Virus record (IMG/VR): IMGVR_UViG_3300024247_000805 | Location: 1 to 53,893 of that record | Reading direction: 5' to 3' (one strand) | Length of the DNA: 53,893 nucleotides | Source: a virus | Shown: positions 32,043 through 40,298 of the stretch, piece after piece | How positions within the stretch are numbered: position 1 is the stretch's first letter | Layout of the letters: every line of letters starts with the position of its first letter | The notes under the pieces: model-generated | What the model saw: the letters and a program-made list of their open reading frames with translations, nothing else | Database searches by the model: none | Told to the model about the DNA's origin: nothing | Position numbers and translations under genes: made by a program

Positions 32043-32734
32043 GGATTCCATCTAGAATTATTCTTTGCAAACCATTCTTTAAATGAATTCCAAGAACGTT
32101 TAAGATTTAATGCACGATCTAGGTCTTTTTCAAATACTCTATATTCGAAAAATGGATTATTTAAAGGAGCACATTCTTGCTTACCCTTCATTACTATACC
32201 TAAACCTTCGTCTGTATTAATAGTACAAACTGCTAAATCTGGCGTTGAAGTCCTAAGCCTATACATTGCTTTCCATGTAGTGCCATTCCATCCACTATTA
32301 TGTTGATCTTCTATAACTCTTTCCCATTTATTGCTATATTGAAAAGGATTACAATCATGCATAACAATAACTCCTCCATCTGCTAAATGATTTAAAGAAT
32401 TCATTACATCTCGCCAAACCTGATCTGCTAAATGTAAACCATCTATAAATATTAAATCCCATTTATGATCTTTTTTAAACTCTTTAAATTCTCCATCTTC
32501 TAATTTTTTAAAAAAAACATCAGACTCAAATTTATGTGTAGCTTGATTCCTAGTGTCTGTATTGTGCTGATAGTATTTTTCAATATCGTACCCTGGATCT
32601 ACTGAGTTTTTTGTTTTTACCTTTATGTGATTATAGTTCATCGCAGGGTATTGTAACCCTATTTCTAAATAATTCTGCGCTTTTATTTTTTCTGCTAAAG
32701 AATTTAAAATTACAGTTCTGTGCATTCTCATCAT
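32039..32734 (-). CDS. Class I SAM-dependent methyltransferase (Methyltransf_24 type)
   Basis: The 231-residue protein has motif I as NYLEIGLQYPAMN, a central ESDVFFKKLE and the post-motif DLIFIDGLHLADQVWRDV, then GGVIVMHDCNPF. This order is typical of the Methyltransf_24 group, which often accompanies glycan-modification genes. It is coupled to RfbB by a 4-nt overlap. It could O-methylate a deoxysugar or a glycan, but the acceptor is not shown by sequence. A variant late box lies 33 nt upstream, after a terminator. Confidence 0.87.
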   Translation of the reverse strand: MMRMHRTVILNSLAEKIKAQNYLEIGLQYPAMNYNHIKVKTKNSVDPGYDIEKYYQHNTDTRNQATHKFESDVFFKKLEDGEFKEFKKDHKWDLIFIDGLHLADQVWRDVMNSLNHLADGGVIVMHDCNPFQYSNKWERVIEDQHNSGWNGTTWKAMYRLRTSTPDLAVCTINTDEGLGIVMKGKQECAPLNNPFFEYRVFEKDLDRALNLKRSWNSFKEWFAKNNSRWNP

Positions 32735-32766
32735 ACTACTTATATGTTTTTAAAAAGATTTGTTTT

Positions 32767-32776
32767 ATTATATATT
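32767..32776 (-). promoter_or_regulatory. Late-promoter-like box upstream of methyltransferase-RfbB-RfbA unit
   Basis: Minus-strand AATATATAAT, 33 nt upstream of the ATG at 32734 and just after a terminator. Confidence 0.48.
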
Positions 32777-32783
32777 AAAATAA

Positions 32784-32806
32784 AAAGGGCCACTAAGGGG
32801 CCCTTT
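32784..32806 (-). terminator. Intrinsic terminator after the collagen-like fibre gene
   Basis: An 8-bp perfect stem (AAAGGGCC/GGCCCTTT) with a short loop, followed on the minus strand by a T-rich run. It ends the fibre transcript 18 nt after the stop codon. Confidence 0.82.
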
Positions 32807-32824
32807 AATTCTGTTTTAATTATT

Positions 32825-34396
32825 TTACATTTCTGTAAGATTAAACTTATACTTTTTACCAGTATTTCTATTAATTAAAAATAAATCGTCGCTTCCTTCT
32901 TGAATTGACCAGTGACCTGAAGTTCCATCAACCTCATTTTGTCTACCTTCGTTATTTAAATTAATATCACCTACTAATAAATTAGGAGTTTTAATCTGAT
33001 CTCCTTCAGCCTTAATCCAAGTGTCTCCAATGTACATTGAATTATCAGATAAGAAAAGGTGTCTGATTTTATATTCAGCACTTCCTAAATCATATTGTTC
33101 ATTTGCGTCTGGTATAATAGATGCAGTCATTGTACCTCCCATGTCAGAAGAATCACCTTTATCTCCTTTTTGTCCTTGATTTGCAGCAGTACCATCAAGT
33201 CCAGCTTCTCCTTTTTCACCTTTAGCACCATCAAATCCTGTACCATCTTGTCCAGCTTGACCTGTTAAACCTGGGATACCCATTGCACCTTGATCTCCTT
33301 TATCTCCTTTAGCTCCATCAACTCCAATAACGCCAGCTTCGCCAGCTTCGCCTTTATCTCCTTTTTCACCTTGTATACCAGTTAAATTAATATTCCAATC
33401 AGTTGATTCTGAATCTGATGTACTTTGATAAAGGTTATCAAAAGACATTACACCAGTAGAACTATCATATGAAGTTACTCTTGCAATATCAAAACTATCC
33501 GGTCTTGCAACCATAGATATTAAAACATATTCACCTCCTTGATATGATAAGCCAGTATCTACTGTTACTGTACCTAAATCTGCAGTTGGACTTCTATCAT
33601 CACCGAGAGAGTGTGGACCATCAAATGATGTCATATAACTAGCATCTTCACCTTTTTGACCTTGCAGACCTGTTAAATTAATATTCCAATCCGTGCTTTC
33701 TGAATCCGATGTACTTTGATAAAGGTTATCAAAAGACATTACACCAGTAGAACTATCATATGAAGTTACTCTTGCAATATCAAAACTATCTGGTCTTGCA
33801 ACCATAGATATTAAAATATAATCACCACTTTGATATGATAAATCAGTATCTACTGTTACTGTACCTAAATCTGCAGTTGGACTTCTATCATCACCGAGAG
33901 AGTGTGGACCATCAAATGATGTTGCATAACCACCTGCTTCACCTTTATCACCTTTATCTCCTTTTTCTCCTAGCTTTCCAATTTGCCCAACGCTTCCTTG
34001 GTTAATTTGTCCATTAAATGATAAAAGATCAGCTGATCCTTCACCTATACCATCACTAGGGTCTGAATCAACAATTATATTTCCTGCAACACCTGTAATT
34101 CTAATTTCTAATTTAGGAGTTGGTGTTAGAGATTGAAAGTAATATCCATCTACACCATCTGTCCAACCTAATACAATAGCTGATTTTTGATTAACTTCTC
34201 CAAATTCAACATATATTCCATTTTCTAGTTTCCATATCATAAAATGACTTTCTTCTAAAGTCACTGAGATACCGCTTTGTTCTGCTGATTTATGTACACC
34301 AAAAGTTTGATCTGCGGGTGGATTATCATTAATAATAGTGACATCTTTTCCATATGCAAACCTATTTGGTTTGTTTAAAGGGTTTTGTAATTCCAT
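32825..34396 (-). CDS. Collagen-like tail fibre with Gly-X-Lys repeats
   Basis: The 523-residue protein has an N-terminal module (1-125, ending VDSDPSDGI) shared with the fibres at 35741 and 1-908, then three collagen-like blocks. Two near-identical ~83-residue non-collagenous domains (SFDGPHSLGDDRSPTADLG...) are interspersed. The C-terminal module (GDINLNNEGRQNEVDGTSGH...) is nearly identical to that of the 35741 fibre. Twelve lysines sit in the Y position of Gly-X-Lys-Gly (GEKG, GDKG, GAKG, GQKG), the classic context for lysyl hydroxylase. The PLOD-like gene lies two genes upstream of the intervening transferases. A virion fibre role is very likely. Confidence 0.88.
   Translation of the reverse strand: MELQNPLNKPNRFAYGKDVTIINDNPPADQTFGVHKSAEQSGISVTLEESHFMIWKLENGIYVEFGEVNQKSAIVLGWTDGVDGYYFQSLTPTPKLEIRITGVAGNIIVDSDPSDGIGEGSADLLSFNGQINQGSVGQIGKLGEKGDKGDKGEAGGYATSFDGPHSLGDDRSPTADLGTVTVDTDLSYQSGDYILISMVARPDSFDIARVTSYDSSTGVMSFDNLYQSTSDSESTDWNINLTGLQGQKGEDASYMTSFDGPHSLGDDRSPTADLGTVTVDTGLSYQGGEYVLISMVARPDSFDIARVTSYDSSTGVMSFDNLYQSTSDSESTDWNINLTGIQGEKGDKGEAGEAGVIGVDGAKGDKGDQGAMGIPGLTGQAGQDGTGFDGAKGEKGEAGLDGTAANQGQKGDKGDSSDMGGTMTASIIPDANEQYDLGSAEYKIRHLFLSDNSMYIGDTWIKAEGDQIKTPNLLVGDINLNNEGRQNEVDGTSGHWSIQEGSDDLFLINRNTGKKYKFNLTEM
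33381..33921. repeat. Duplicated ~250-bp domain inside the collagen-like fibre
   Basis: Segments 33381-33630 and 33672-33921 are near-identical direct repeats 291 bp apart, each encoding one ~83-residue non-collagenous domain. Only scattered substitutions separate them, so the duplication is recent or kept uniform by recombination. Confidence 0.92.
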
Positions 34397-34413
34397 AATA
34401 AAATTGTTTTTCT

Positions 34414-34423
34414 TTTATATATC
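34414..34423 (-). promoter_or_regulatory. Late-promoter-like box upstream of the collagen-like fibre
   Basis: Minus-strand GATATATAAA, 18 nt upstream of the ATG at 34396, just after the stop of the preceding gene. Confidence 0.45.
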
Positions 34424-34425
34424 AA

Positions 34426-35184
34426 CTACCAATACCACAATCTACCGTTGTCTCCAGTAAATGCTAATATTTTCCAACTTAATTCCTTAGGTGTTAAGTT
34501 ATTTTTCCAAAGCCAATATTGAATTAGTCTTTCACAGCTTCTATCAGTTTCTTTAGTGTTTTCTAAAACAAAATTCCAAAAGTCTACAAATTCTTCAAGT
34601 CTATTAATACCAAATGCAAAACAAAAGCTAGGAGTCCAATTCATTTCCCAAGGTTCTTGACCAGGTATCATTAAGTCTTTATAGGCCCAGTGTTCTTTAT
34701 CTGGATTAGGAGCATTCCATATTTTTTTAAAATAAACATCACTTTTGTTTATTAAATTAGTTTTACAATTCTCAGTTAAATTATATCTGCCTGAGAGCTT
34801 TACTATATAATCGTATTTTTTTAATTTATCTTTATAATTTTTTAAAAATATAGAATATAACAATGCTTCACAGTATGACTTATTTTCATGAGTATTTAAA
34901 ATAACTGTTTTTTGTGCATCTACCTCTGCAAGTCTTATACATTCTAGATCTTTAGCTTTCCATAAATGTTCATATTGAAATAATAATTCACCCGCAGCTT
35001 CAGTATCTAAAGATGCATCAACTATGTATACTTTAGCATTTGGATAAATTGCATAAATAGAATTAATAGCAAATGTTGTGTGTGAATATCTTTCTCTGTC
35101 TGAAAAATAACTTCGGTTTTTAGTATAATCAAATCTACCTGAATTTGGTATTAAAACTGAACCTATAATAAAAACTGGCTTCAT
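34426..35184 (-). CDS. Glycosyltransferase-like protein (WavE-like?), paralogue of 37817 gene
   Basis: The 252-residue protein begins VFIIGSVLIPNSGRFDYTKN and contains NAKVYIVDASLD, then YDYIVKLSGRYNLTENC. The gene at 37817-38584 has the equivalent pieces in order (NAEIWLIDASFK; YDRIFKLSGRYVLSPNF), so the two are paralogues. The order (origin-of-movement sentence, VDAS, KLSGRY) recalls WavE-type LPS transferases, but that link is weak. It overlaps the sulfotransferase-like gene by 4 nt, in a fibre-modification neighbourhood. Confidence 0.6.
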   Translation of the reverse strand: MKPVFIIGSVLIPNSGRFDYTKNRSYFSDRERYSHTTFAINSIYAIYPNAKVYIVDASLDTEAAGELLFQYEHLWKAKDLECIRLAEVDAQKTVILNTHENKSYCEALLYSIFLKNYKDKLKKYDYIVKLSGRYNLTENCKTNLINKSDVYFKKIWNAPNPDKEHWAYKDLMIPGQEPWEMNWTPSFCFAFGINRLEEFVDFWNFVLENTKETDRSCERLIQYWLWKNNLTPKELSWKILAFTGDNGRLWYW

Positions 35185-35741
35185 TTTGTTTGTTTTTTCT
35201 TAAAATTTACCCTGTCTTTTTTAGTGATATAGCCTTTACTCTGTGAAATAAATTCAAAAGGAAGTTCTAAATGATCAATTTGCATCTTACTTTTTTGATG
35301 CCTTTTCCATATCCATTTCTTCATTGGTGCACTTCTTTTAAAGTCATTTATTCTTTCAATGTTTTCATGAAATTGTTCTTTGTATTTAACAAATTCAGTC
35401 TTAGCGTGTTTATCATTCCACCCTATTCTATCTTCGCTTAAAGATATATCATGGTTATTCCTCATCATAAAAACTACTAATGTTTTTTTATTTATAATTT
35501 TATGTAACTTATGAGATAATGCAGGCGCTTGAATTACCTTAGGTTTATTTTCAATAAAACTTAACATTTTTTCAAATCTTGCAATACCGTGTTTAAATTC
35601 ATCAACATGTTCATATTCTAATTCAAAGGCTACTTCCTTTGCAACATATGTTGTTCCAGAACGTTGAGGCCCACTAACTATAATATAGTTATAATACTTG
35701 CAACAGTCTATAAAATGTTTCCAATTTTTAAGCTTAATCAC
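35181..35741 (-). CDS. Sulfotransferase-like P-loop protein
   Basis: The 186-residue protein has the phosphate-binding loop IIVSGPQRSGTTYVAKEV (about 20-37), as in PAPS-dependent sulfotransferases, and LVVFMMRNNHDISLSE in the place of the 3'-phosphate site. The rest is short and very basic. An adenylate-kinase-like or other P-loop enzyme is an alternative. It lies directly between a fibre gene (1-nt overlap) and a glycosyltransferase-like gene, which favours a decoration role. Confidence 0.68.
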   Translation of the reverse strand: MIKLKNWKHFIDCCKYYNYIIVSGPQRSGTTYVAKEVAFELEYEHVDEFKHGIARFEKMLSFIENKPKVIQAPALSHKLHKIINKKTLVVFMMRNNHDISLSEDRIGWNDKHAKTEFVKYKEQFHENIERINDFKRSAPMKKWIWKRHQKSKMQIDHLELPFEFISQSKGYITKKDRVNFKKKQTK

Positions 35742-36475
35742 TAATCTATTTTTGATAAATTAAATTTAAACTTTTCACCAGTATTTCTATTAATAAGAAA
35801 TAAATCATTTGCACCTTCTTGAATTGACCAATGGCCTGATGTTCCATCAACTTCATTTTGCCTACCTTCGTTATTTAAATTAATATCACCAGTTGAAAGA
35901 TTTTGAGTAAATATATCTTGAATTCTAAAGTTAACATTACCTAAATTGTATTGAACATCTGCAGTAGGTATTAAATTGCCATTATCGTCTTCAAGAAATG
36001 TTGAAGAAATACTTGGACCCGAAGGACCTTGTGGACCCGAAGGACCAGGTGTTGAAATTATAGAAGTACCAGCAGGATCAGCGTTTCCATTTTGAAAAAG
36101 GGTATTTTCATTATCGATGCCATCGCTTGGATCTCCATCTACTACAATACTACCGGTTAAACCAACAATTCTTAATTCTTGTGCAACTACAGGATTAATA
36201 GCTTCAAAAAATACTTTATCATAATTTGTTAACCAAGGAAGCGTTAAACTTCTTTGATCAGTTGTACTTTGTCCATAATCAATCCAATTGCCTTGGCTTA
36301 AATCATAAAACCAAATCTTGTATATTTTTCCAATAGTATGTGCTAAAAGGCCTGTTTGAAAACCTGATTTGTCTATACCCTGTGCAGGAGTTGTTGGCAT
36401 ATTGTCTCCTATGATATTAGTATCTTCATCGTATATAAATCTATTTACAGCATTTAAGGGCTTTTCTAATTCCAT
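35741..36475 (-). CDS. Short collagen-like tail-fibre protein
   Basis: The 244-residue protein has the N-terminal module seen in the other two fibres (MELEKPLNAVNRFIYDEDTN... VDGDPSDGI), a very short collagen stretch (GPSGPQGPSGPS), and a C-terminal module almost identical to that of the 32825 fibre (GDINLNNEGRQNEVDGTSGH). It may be a shorter relative or a swap partner of that fibre. It begins 26 nt downstream of the PLOD-like gene stop. A variant late box (36501-36510) overlaps that stop. Confidence 0.82.
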   Translation of the reverse strand: MELEKPLNAVNRFIYDEDTNIIGDNMPTTPAQGIDKSGFQTGLLAHTIGKIYKIWFYDLSQGNWIDYGQSTTDQRSLTLPWLTNYDKVFFEAINPVVAQELRIVGLTGSIVVDGDPSDGIDNENTLFQNGNADPAGTSIISTPGPSGPQGPSGPSISSTFLEDDNGNLIPTADVQYNLGNVNFRIQDIFTQNLSTGDINLNNEGRQNEVDGTSGHWSIQEGANDLFLINRNTGEKFKFNLSKID

Positions 36476-36500
36476 TTTAATTTTTTTTTTTTATAATTTA

Positions 36501-36510
36501 ATTATATATT
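36501..36510 (-). promoter_or_regulatory. Late-promoter-like box upstream of the short fibre
   Basis: Minus-strand AATATATAAT, 26 nt upstream of the ATG at 36475, overlapping the end of the PLOD-like gene. Confidence 0.45.
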
Positions 36511-37830
36511 AGAATTTTGTTTAATAAATGAGACTGTAATATATCTACGACCTGAATAAATTGGCCTTGCACCATGTCTATGTGTAATTTGACCGGGATG
36601 AATTGTTGCAGTTCCTACTCTCTCTGGATTTGACAATAAACTATATTTAGGAAAGTAAGTTCCACCTCCATCAAACTCATCATTTAACTTTACAACAAGA
36701 CTTAAATGGCTGTGATCATGGTGTAATGCTAAATGTGACTGTGCATCTGGTAAATACTTAACTAAAAAGTTTTCGTTATTTAATCTATCCCAACCTTTAC
36801 CTTCAAGCTTCCAAATATGAATTGACATTGGTCTAATAATTTCATTTAAAACCTTGTCGTATATTTTATTCATGCCAATGTCTTGTAAAAGAACATCAGT
36901 TGTTGGATAGAATTTATGCCTTGCATGTGTCCAGTTGTTTAGTTCTTCTGTCATTGCAATAATTTCATCACAGAAGGTTTTAGTAAACAGGGGAAACTCG
37001 TACACTTCATCTCCAATGTGATCTACTATCAAATCCCATTCACCTCGTTGAATAATAGGATCTAAGTATCTTTGTTTCCATGTATCCCAATTAGAATCAT
37101 CTAATATTTTATATTTTTTAAAAGGTTTACTATTTTCAGTTTGTGAAGTTTTTTTGTTTGAAGTTTGTGTAATATGTTCTCGTTTATGTGCATAAAAATT
37201 TAAAGTTGGCTTAAACAAGTCTGCTACATCTTTTCTAGGATGTTTAATATAAGTTGCTGGTAAAAACTCATCCACTGGCATTATATTATTTAAGAAGTCA
37301 TATTTTAATATTTTTTCTAAGCCACTTCTTGTCAAACAATATGACTGCATATTGTAACTGTACCCTGTTTTAAGCCAATTCCTTCCTACCTCTTCTTCAA
37401 CTTCATTTGGATTTACTTTGCTTCTGCCTAAATAAAAACCATCTACATTTTCTGGTAAATCACTTAAATCTAAATGTTCTAATGAATGTATTGGGTTAAA
37501 ATCTTCTTCTAAAAACATGCAAAGTTCATGTCCTTCTTCATATGCTTGCTTCCACATAAGATAATGGCCTATTGCACAACCTATTTCTCCTTCTTTAATA
37601 TCTCTATTCCACCAATTATTAGGGTGATCTTTTAATTTCCATGTTGAAAAAGGCTTCCACTTAATATCGGTGCTTGTTCCATTCACGCCTACTATAATTT
37701 CCCACTTAAACTTGTATTGAATATTAAGACTGTTTAATTTATTTTTAAGCTTTTCGTTTTTAGAGTTTAAATTTAAAACGAAAGCCTTATTTATTTTATT
37801 TACCTTGCTTTTTATTTTATCTGTATACAT
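36502..37830 (-). CDS. PLOD-like bifunctional GT25 / lysyl-hydroxylase (2OG-Fe(II)) enzyme
   Basis: I use the ATG at 37830 (442 residues), preceded by GGAGAAAAAGG; the frame extends upstream to 37854. The N-terminal ~220 residues are a GT25 domain (AFVLNLNSKNEKL; GCAIGHYLMW at 84-93; FLEED at 106-110). The C-terminal ~170 residues match the lysyl-hydroxylase domain of human PLOD enzymes: FPLFTKTFCDEI, PTTDVLLQDIG, YLPDAQSHLALHHDHS, DGGGTYFPKY, IHPGQITHRHGARP and RRYITVSF. The Fe ligands His370, Asp372 and His419 and the 2-oxoglutarate Arg429 all align with human LH3 (recalled residues 667, 669, 719, 729). Domain order is as in LH3, opposite to mimivirus L230. It lies immediately upstream of a collagen-like fibre, its likely substrate. 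Confidence 0.9.
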   Translation of the reverse strand: MYTDKIKSKVNKINKAFVLNLNSKNEKLKNKLNSLNIQYKFKWEIIVGVNGTSTDIKWKPFSTWKLKDHPNNWWNRDIKEGEIGCAIGHYLMWKQAYEEGHELCMFLEEDFNPIHSLEHLDLSDLPENVDGFYLGRSKVNPNEVEEEVGRNWLKTGYSYNMQSYCLTRSGLEKILKYDFLNNIMPVDEFLPATYIKHPRKDVADLFKPTLNFYAHKREHITQTSNKKTSQTENSKPFKKYKILDDSNWDTWKQRYLDPIIQRGEWDLIVDHIGDEVYEFPLFTKTFCDEIIAMTEELNNWTHARHKFYPTTDVLLQDIGMNKIYDKVLNEIIRPMSIHIWKLEGKGWDRLNNENFLVKYLPDAQSHLALHHDHSHLSLVVKLNDEFDGGGTYFPKYSLLSNPERVGTATIHPGQITHRHGARPIYSGRRYITVSFIKQNSNI

Positions 37831-38584
37831 ATCCTTTTTCTCCAACGTTTGCAAAAATACCCATTTCTTTAACTTCTACCACGTCTTTTTTAAGTTTATC
37901 ATATAAAAAATGTTCAAGGTCTGCATATTTTCTATTATTAAAACTTTCTTTAATTTCTTTTTCTATTTCTATAAAGGCTTTTCTAGTTTTATTTAATAAA
38001 TATTCATCAAAGCTCCAACAAAAGCATCTATATAGTCTATCTATTGAAAGTGTTATTTGATTACTTTCCACACTTTCTAAAAAAACATATTTATTTTTTT
38101 TATCATGCTGCTTTACACTAAAGTTAGGAGATAATACATATCTTCCAGATAGTTTAAAGATTCTATCATAACCTAATAGGCTATTTTTAGTAATAATATC
38201 TTTAAAAATATAACTTTCCGTTCTATTTTTTACATATATTAATTTTAAATCTTTTTTAAGATCTTTAGAAACACCTGCTTTTATCATATTTGCTGAATAT
38301 ATTACAGCTTCAACCATAAAATTTTTTATATTTTTATCATCTAAAAAAGTCTTCAGTATTACGTTTTCAGGTAATGATTTTAATAAATAGTCACTTATTT
38401 TTTTAAAGCTAGCGTCTATTAACCATATTTCAGCATTATTAAAATTTGCATTAATGCTATTTATAGTAGATATTGTTTCAGAAAATCTTGCAATTTCATT
38501 ATTTCCCCATACAGTATGAATCGATGATGTAATTAAGAATAAAACCTTTGAATCCTTACTTAATTTTTTTTTAAATACTGCCAT
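37817..38584 (-). CDS. Glycosyltransferase-like protein (WavE-like?), paralogue of 34426 gene
   Basis: The 255-residue protein shares KLSGRYVLSPNF and NAEIWLIDASFK with the product of 34426-35184. It overlaps the PLOD-like gene by 14 nt and is preceded by a pair of sulfotransferases. No DxD motif stands out. A transferase role is inferred from the paralogue and location; donor and acceptor unknown. Confidence 0.55.
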   Translation of the reverse strand: MAVFKKKLSKDSKVLFLITSSIHTVWGNNEIARFSETISTINSINANFNNAEIWLIDASFKKISDYLLKSLPENVILKTFLDDKNIKNFMVEAVIYSANMIKAGVSKDLKKDLKLIYVKNRTESYIFKDIITKNSLLGYDRIFKLSGRYVLSPNFSVKQHDKKNKYVFLESVESNQITLSIDRLYRCFCWSFDEYLLNKTRKAFIEIEKEIKESFNNRKYADLEHFLYDKLKKDVVEVKEMGIFANVGEKGYVYR

Positions 38585-38615
38585 TTTAAGTTATATTGTA
38601 ATTTTTTAGTTTGTT

Positions 38616-39290
38616 TTAAAATTTATAATTAAATAATTCTATTTCTTTTTTATATATTCTTGAAACAATATCAATAGATTCTTGATTTTTATAATATTCT
38701 TGATATGGAAGTCTATCCATTTTTTTATAATGTTGTAAATTTATAGAATTTTTCTTAATATTAAGTTTTTTTAAAATATTTAAAAGGTCTTCTTCTAAGT
38801 TTTCAAATCTAATATACTCAAATTCATATTTTTTATTAATTGACCAAATGTCTATGTTTGATTTTAATTTATTTTGCCATTTTATATTTAATAAAAATTC
38901 ATTAAAAGATTCTTTAATATTATTTTGACTTTTTTTCCATTCATACATAGAAACTGCCAAATCATATGGATTTCTTACATTACATATTTTTAAGTAATTA
39001 TTAAATAAATCTTCACCGATATCTTTCTTTAATTCAAACGATGGTTTATGGTTATACCATTTTTTAGAAACGATATGCATTTTATTACCTCTTGACCCTA
39101 CTATTCCATATTTATTTTCAGATTCTTTTTCATCTAAGTTTAAAATATTTTTGTTAGATTTTACTAATCTAGTAAAATTATTAATTTTATTTGGATTTAT
39201 ACAATATTTTTGTAAAAATATTTCGACCGAAGTACTTGCTGTCTTTTTACTTTTTAAATAAATAAATTTATGTAGATGTGAAACTAACAA
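38616..39290 (-). CDS. Sulfotransferase family 2-like protein
   Basis: The 224-residue protein starts HKFIYLKSKKTASTSVE, the KTAStS 5'-phosphosulfate loop, and has ICNVRNPYDLAVSMYEW (3'-phosphate loop). It ends YYKNQESIDIVSRIYKKEIE, almost the same as the neighbouring 39292-39918 product. These are tandem copies of carbohydrate sulfotransferase (Sulfotransfer_2) type. Each is ~210-225 residues, a compact phage-like form. Acceptor unknown, presumably glycan on fibre or host surface. Confidence 0.85.
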   Translation of the reverse strand: MLVSHLHKFIYLKSKKTASTSVEIFLQKYCINPNKINNFTRLVKSNKNILNLDEKESENKYGIVGSRGNKMHIVSKKWYNHKPSFELKKDIGEDLFNNYLKICNVRNPYDLAVSMYEWKKSQNNIKESFNEFLLNIKWQNKLKSNIDIWSINKKYEFEYIRFENLEEDLLNILKKLNIKKNSINLQHYKKMDRLPYQEYYKNQESIDIVSRIYKKEIELFNYKF

Positions 39291-39291
39291 C

Positions 39292-39918
39292 TTAAAACTT
39301 ATAATTAAACCTTTTTATTTCTTCTGCATATATCCTTGAAACAATATCAATAGATTCTTGGTCTAAATAATAATCTCTATATGATTTATTTTCAGGTTTA
39401 GTTTTTAGTAAATGCGGTAATTTAGTATGTTCTATTTTTATTTTTTTACAAACATGTTTCCAATCTTCTTCTAAGTTTTCAAATTTACCTATAAAATCCA
39501 TTTTATCCATATCGGCTATGACTGCCTGAGGAGCCCAATGTATATTATAGAATCTATTATCTTCTTTTTCTAAAATAATTAAAAACTCCTTTAAAGTTAA
39601 ATTATTATTTTCAAAAAATAATCCTTTTTGTTTTAAAGAAGGAGATGGTCTATTTTTCCATCTTTTTTGTATTTTATTTCTATAACAACTGGCTATTCTA
39701 TCCCATGGGTTTCTAACAAATGTGAATTTAAAATAACTATCGTTAACGTCTATTGACTCTAACCTTTGTCTAAGTTTTATGTCTTCGTTTATTGAAGATT
39801 TTAAATTTTCTTTAATGCTACTACTTGCAACCTTAGGCATTCTAAACCAAGCAAACTTTTTTGTCTTAGAAGTAGAAACTAATAGAGGTAAATTTTCGTT
39901 TTGTTGACTAAAAACCAT
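39292..39918 (-). CDS. Sulfotransferase family 2-like protein (tandem copy)
   Basis: The 208-residue protein carries FAWFRMPKVASSSIKE (5'-phosphosulfate loop), TFVRNPWDRIASCYRNK (3'-phosphate loop) and the shared C-terminus YYLDQESIDIVSRIYAEEI. RNPWDR is diagnostic of Sulfotransfer_2. It precedes its paralogue by one base. It begins just downstream of the 39945-40298 gene. Confidence 0.9.
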   Translation of the reverse strand: MVFSQQNENLPLLVSTSKTKKFAWFRMPKVASSSIKENLKSSINEDIKLRQRLESIDVNDSYFKFTFVRNPWDRIASCYRNKIQKRWKNRPSPSLKQKGLFFENNNLTLKEFLIILEKEDNRFYNIHWAPQAVIADMDKMDFIGKFENLEEDWKHVCKKIKIEHTKLPHLLKTKPENKSYRDYYLDQESIDIVSRIYAEEIKRFNYKF

Positions 39919-39944
39919 GTATTATTTAATGAATTTATTATTAT

Positions 39945-40298
39945 TTATCTGTTAAATAATTTATCTAATATTTTTAATTTAATCGTGTCAATTATTGTAA
40001 AGCTAACTGGATTCCATAATTCTCTATCATTTAGTCTATCATATACTCTATATAAAGGTCTATATAGATATAAAAAATCCCAATGATCTATTGCGAATCT
40101 TTTAACCGTTGTTTTATTTGGCAATCTAAAGAAAAAGGCCAATAAAGAATAATCATAATAATTTACACTAAAATTAAATAGTTTAAATCCCCAAGATTCT
40201 TGATTATTGTGTAAATCAATTTGTAGTAAGTCAAAACTAAGATTCCACTTATGGGTTTTCCAACTTATTTTTTCTAAAATACTATTTATTATACCCAT
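39945..40298 (-). CDS. Hypothetical protein, 117 residues
   Basis: A Trp/Phe/Tyr-rich 117-residue protein (MGIINSILEKISWKTHKWNL... LAFFFRLPNKTTVKRFAIDH). No family recognised. It overlaps the UVR-like gene by 17 nt and is followed by the sulfotransferase pair. Aromatic clustering suggests a beta-type phage protein, but no function is proposed. Confidence 0.62.
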   Translation of the reverse strand: MGIINSILEKISWKTHKWNLSFDLLQIDLHNNQESWGFKLFNFSVNYYDYSLLAFFFRLPNKTTVKRFAIDHWDFLYLYRPLYRVYDRLNDRELWNPVSFTIIDTIKLKILDKLFNR

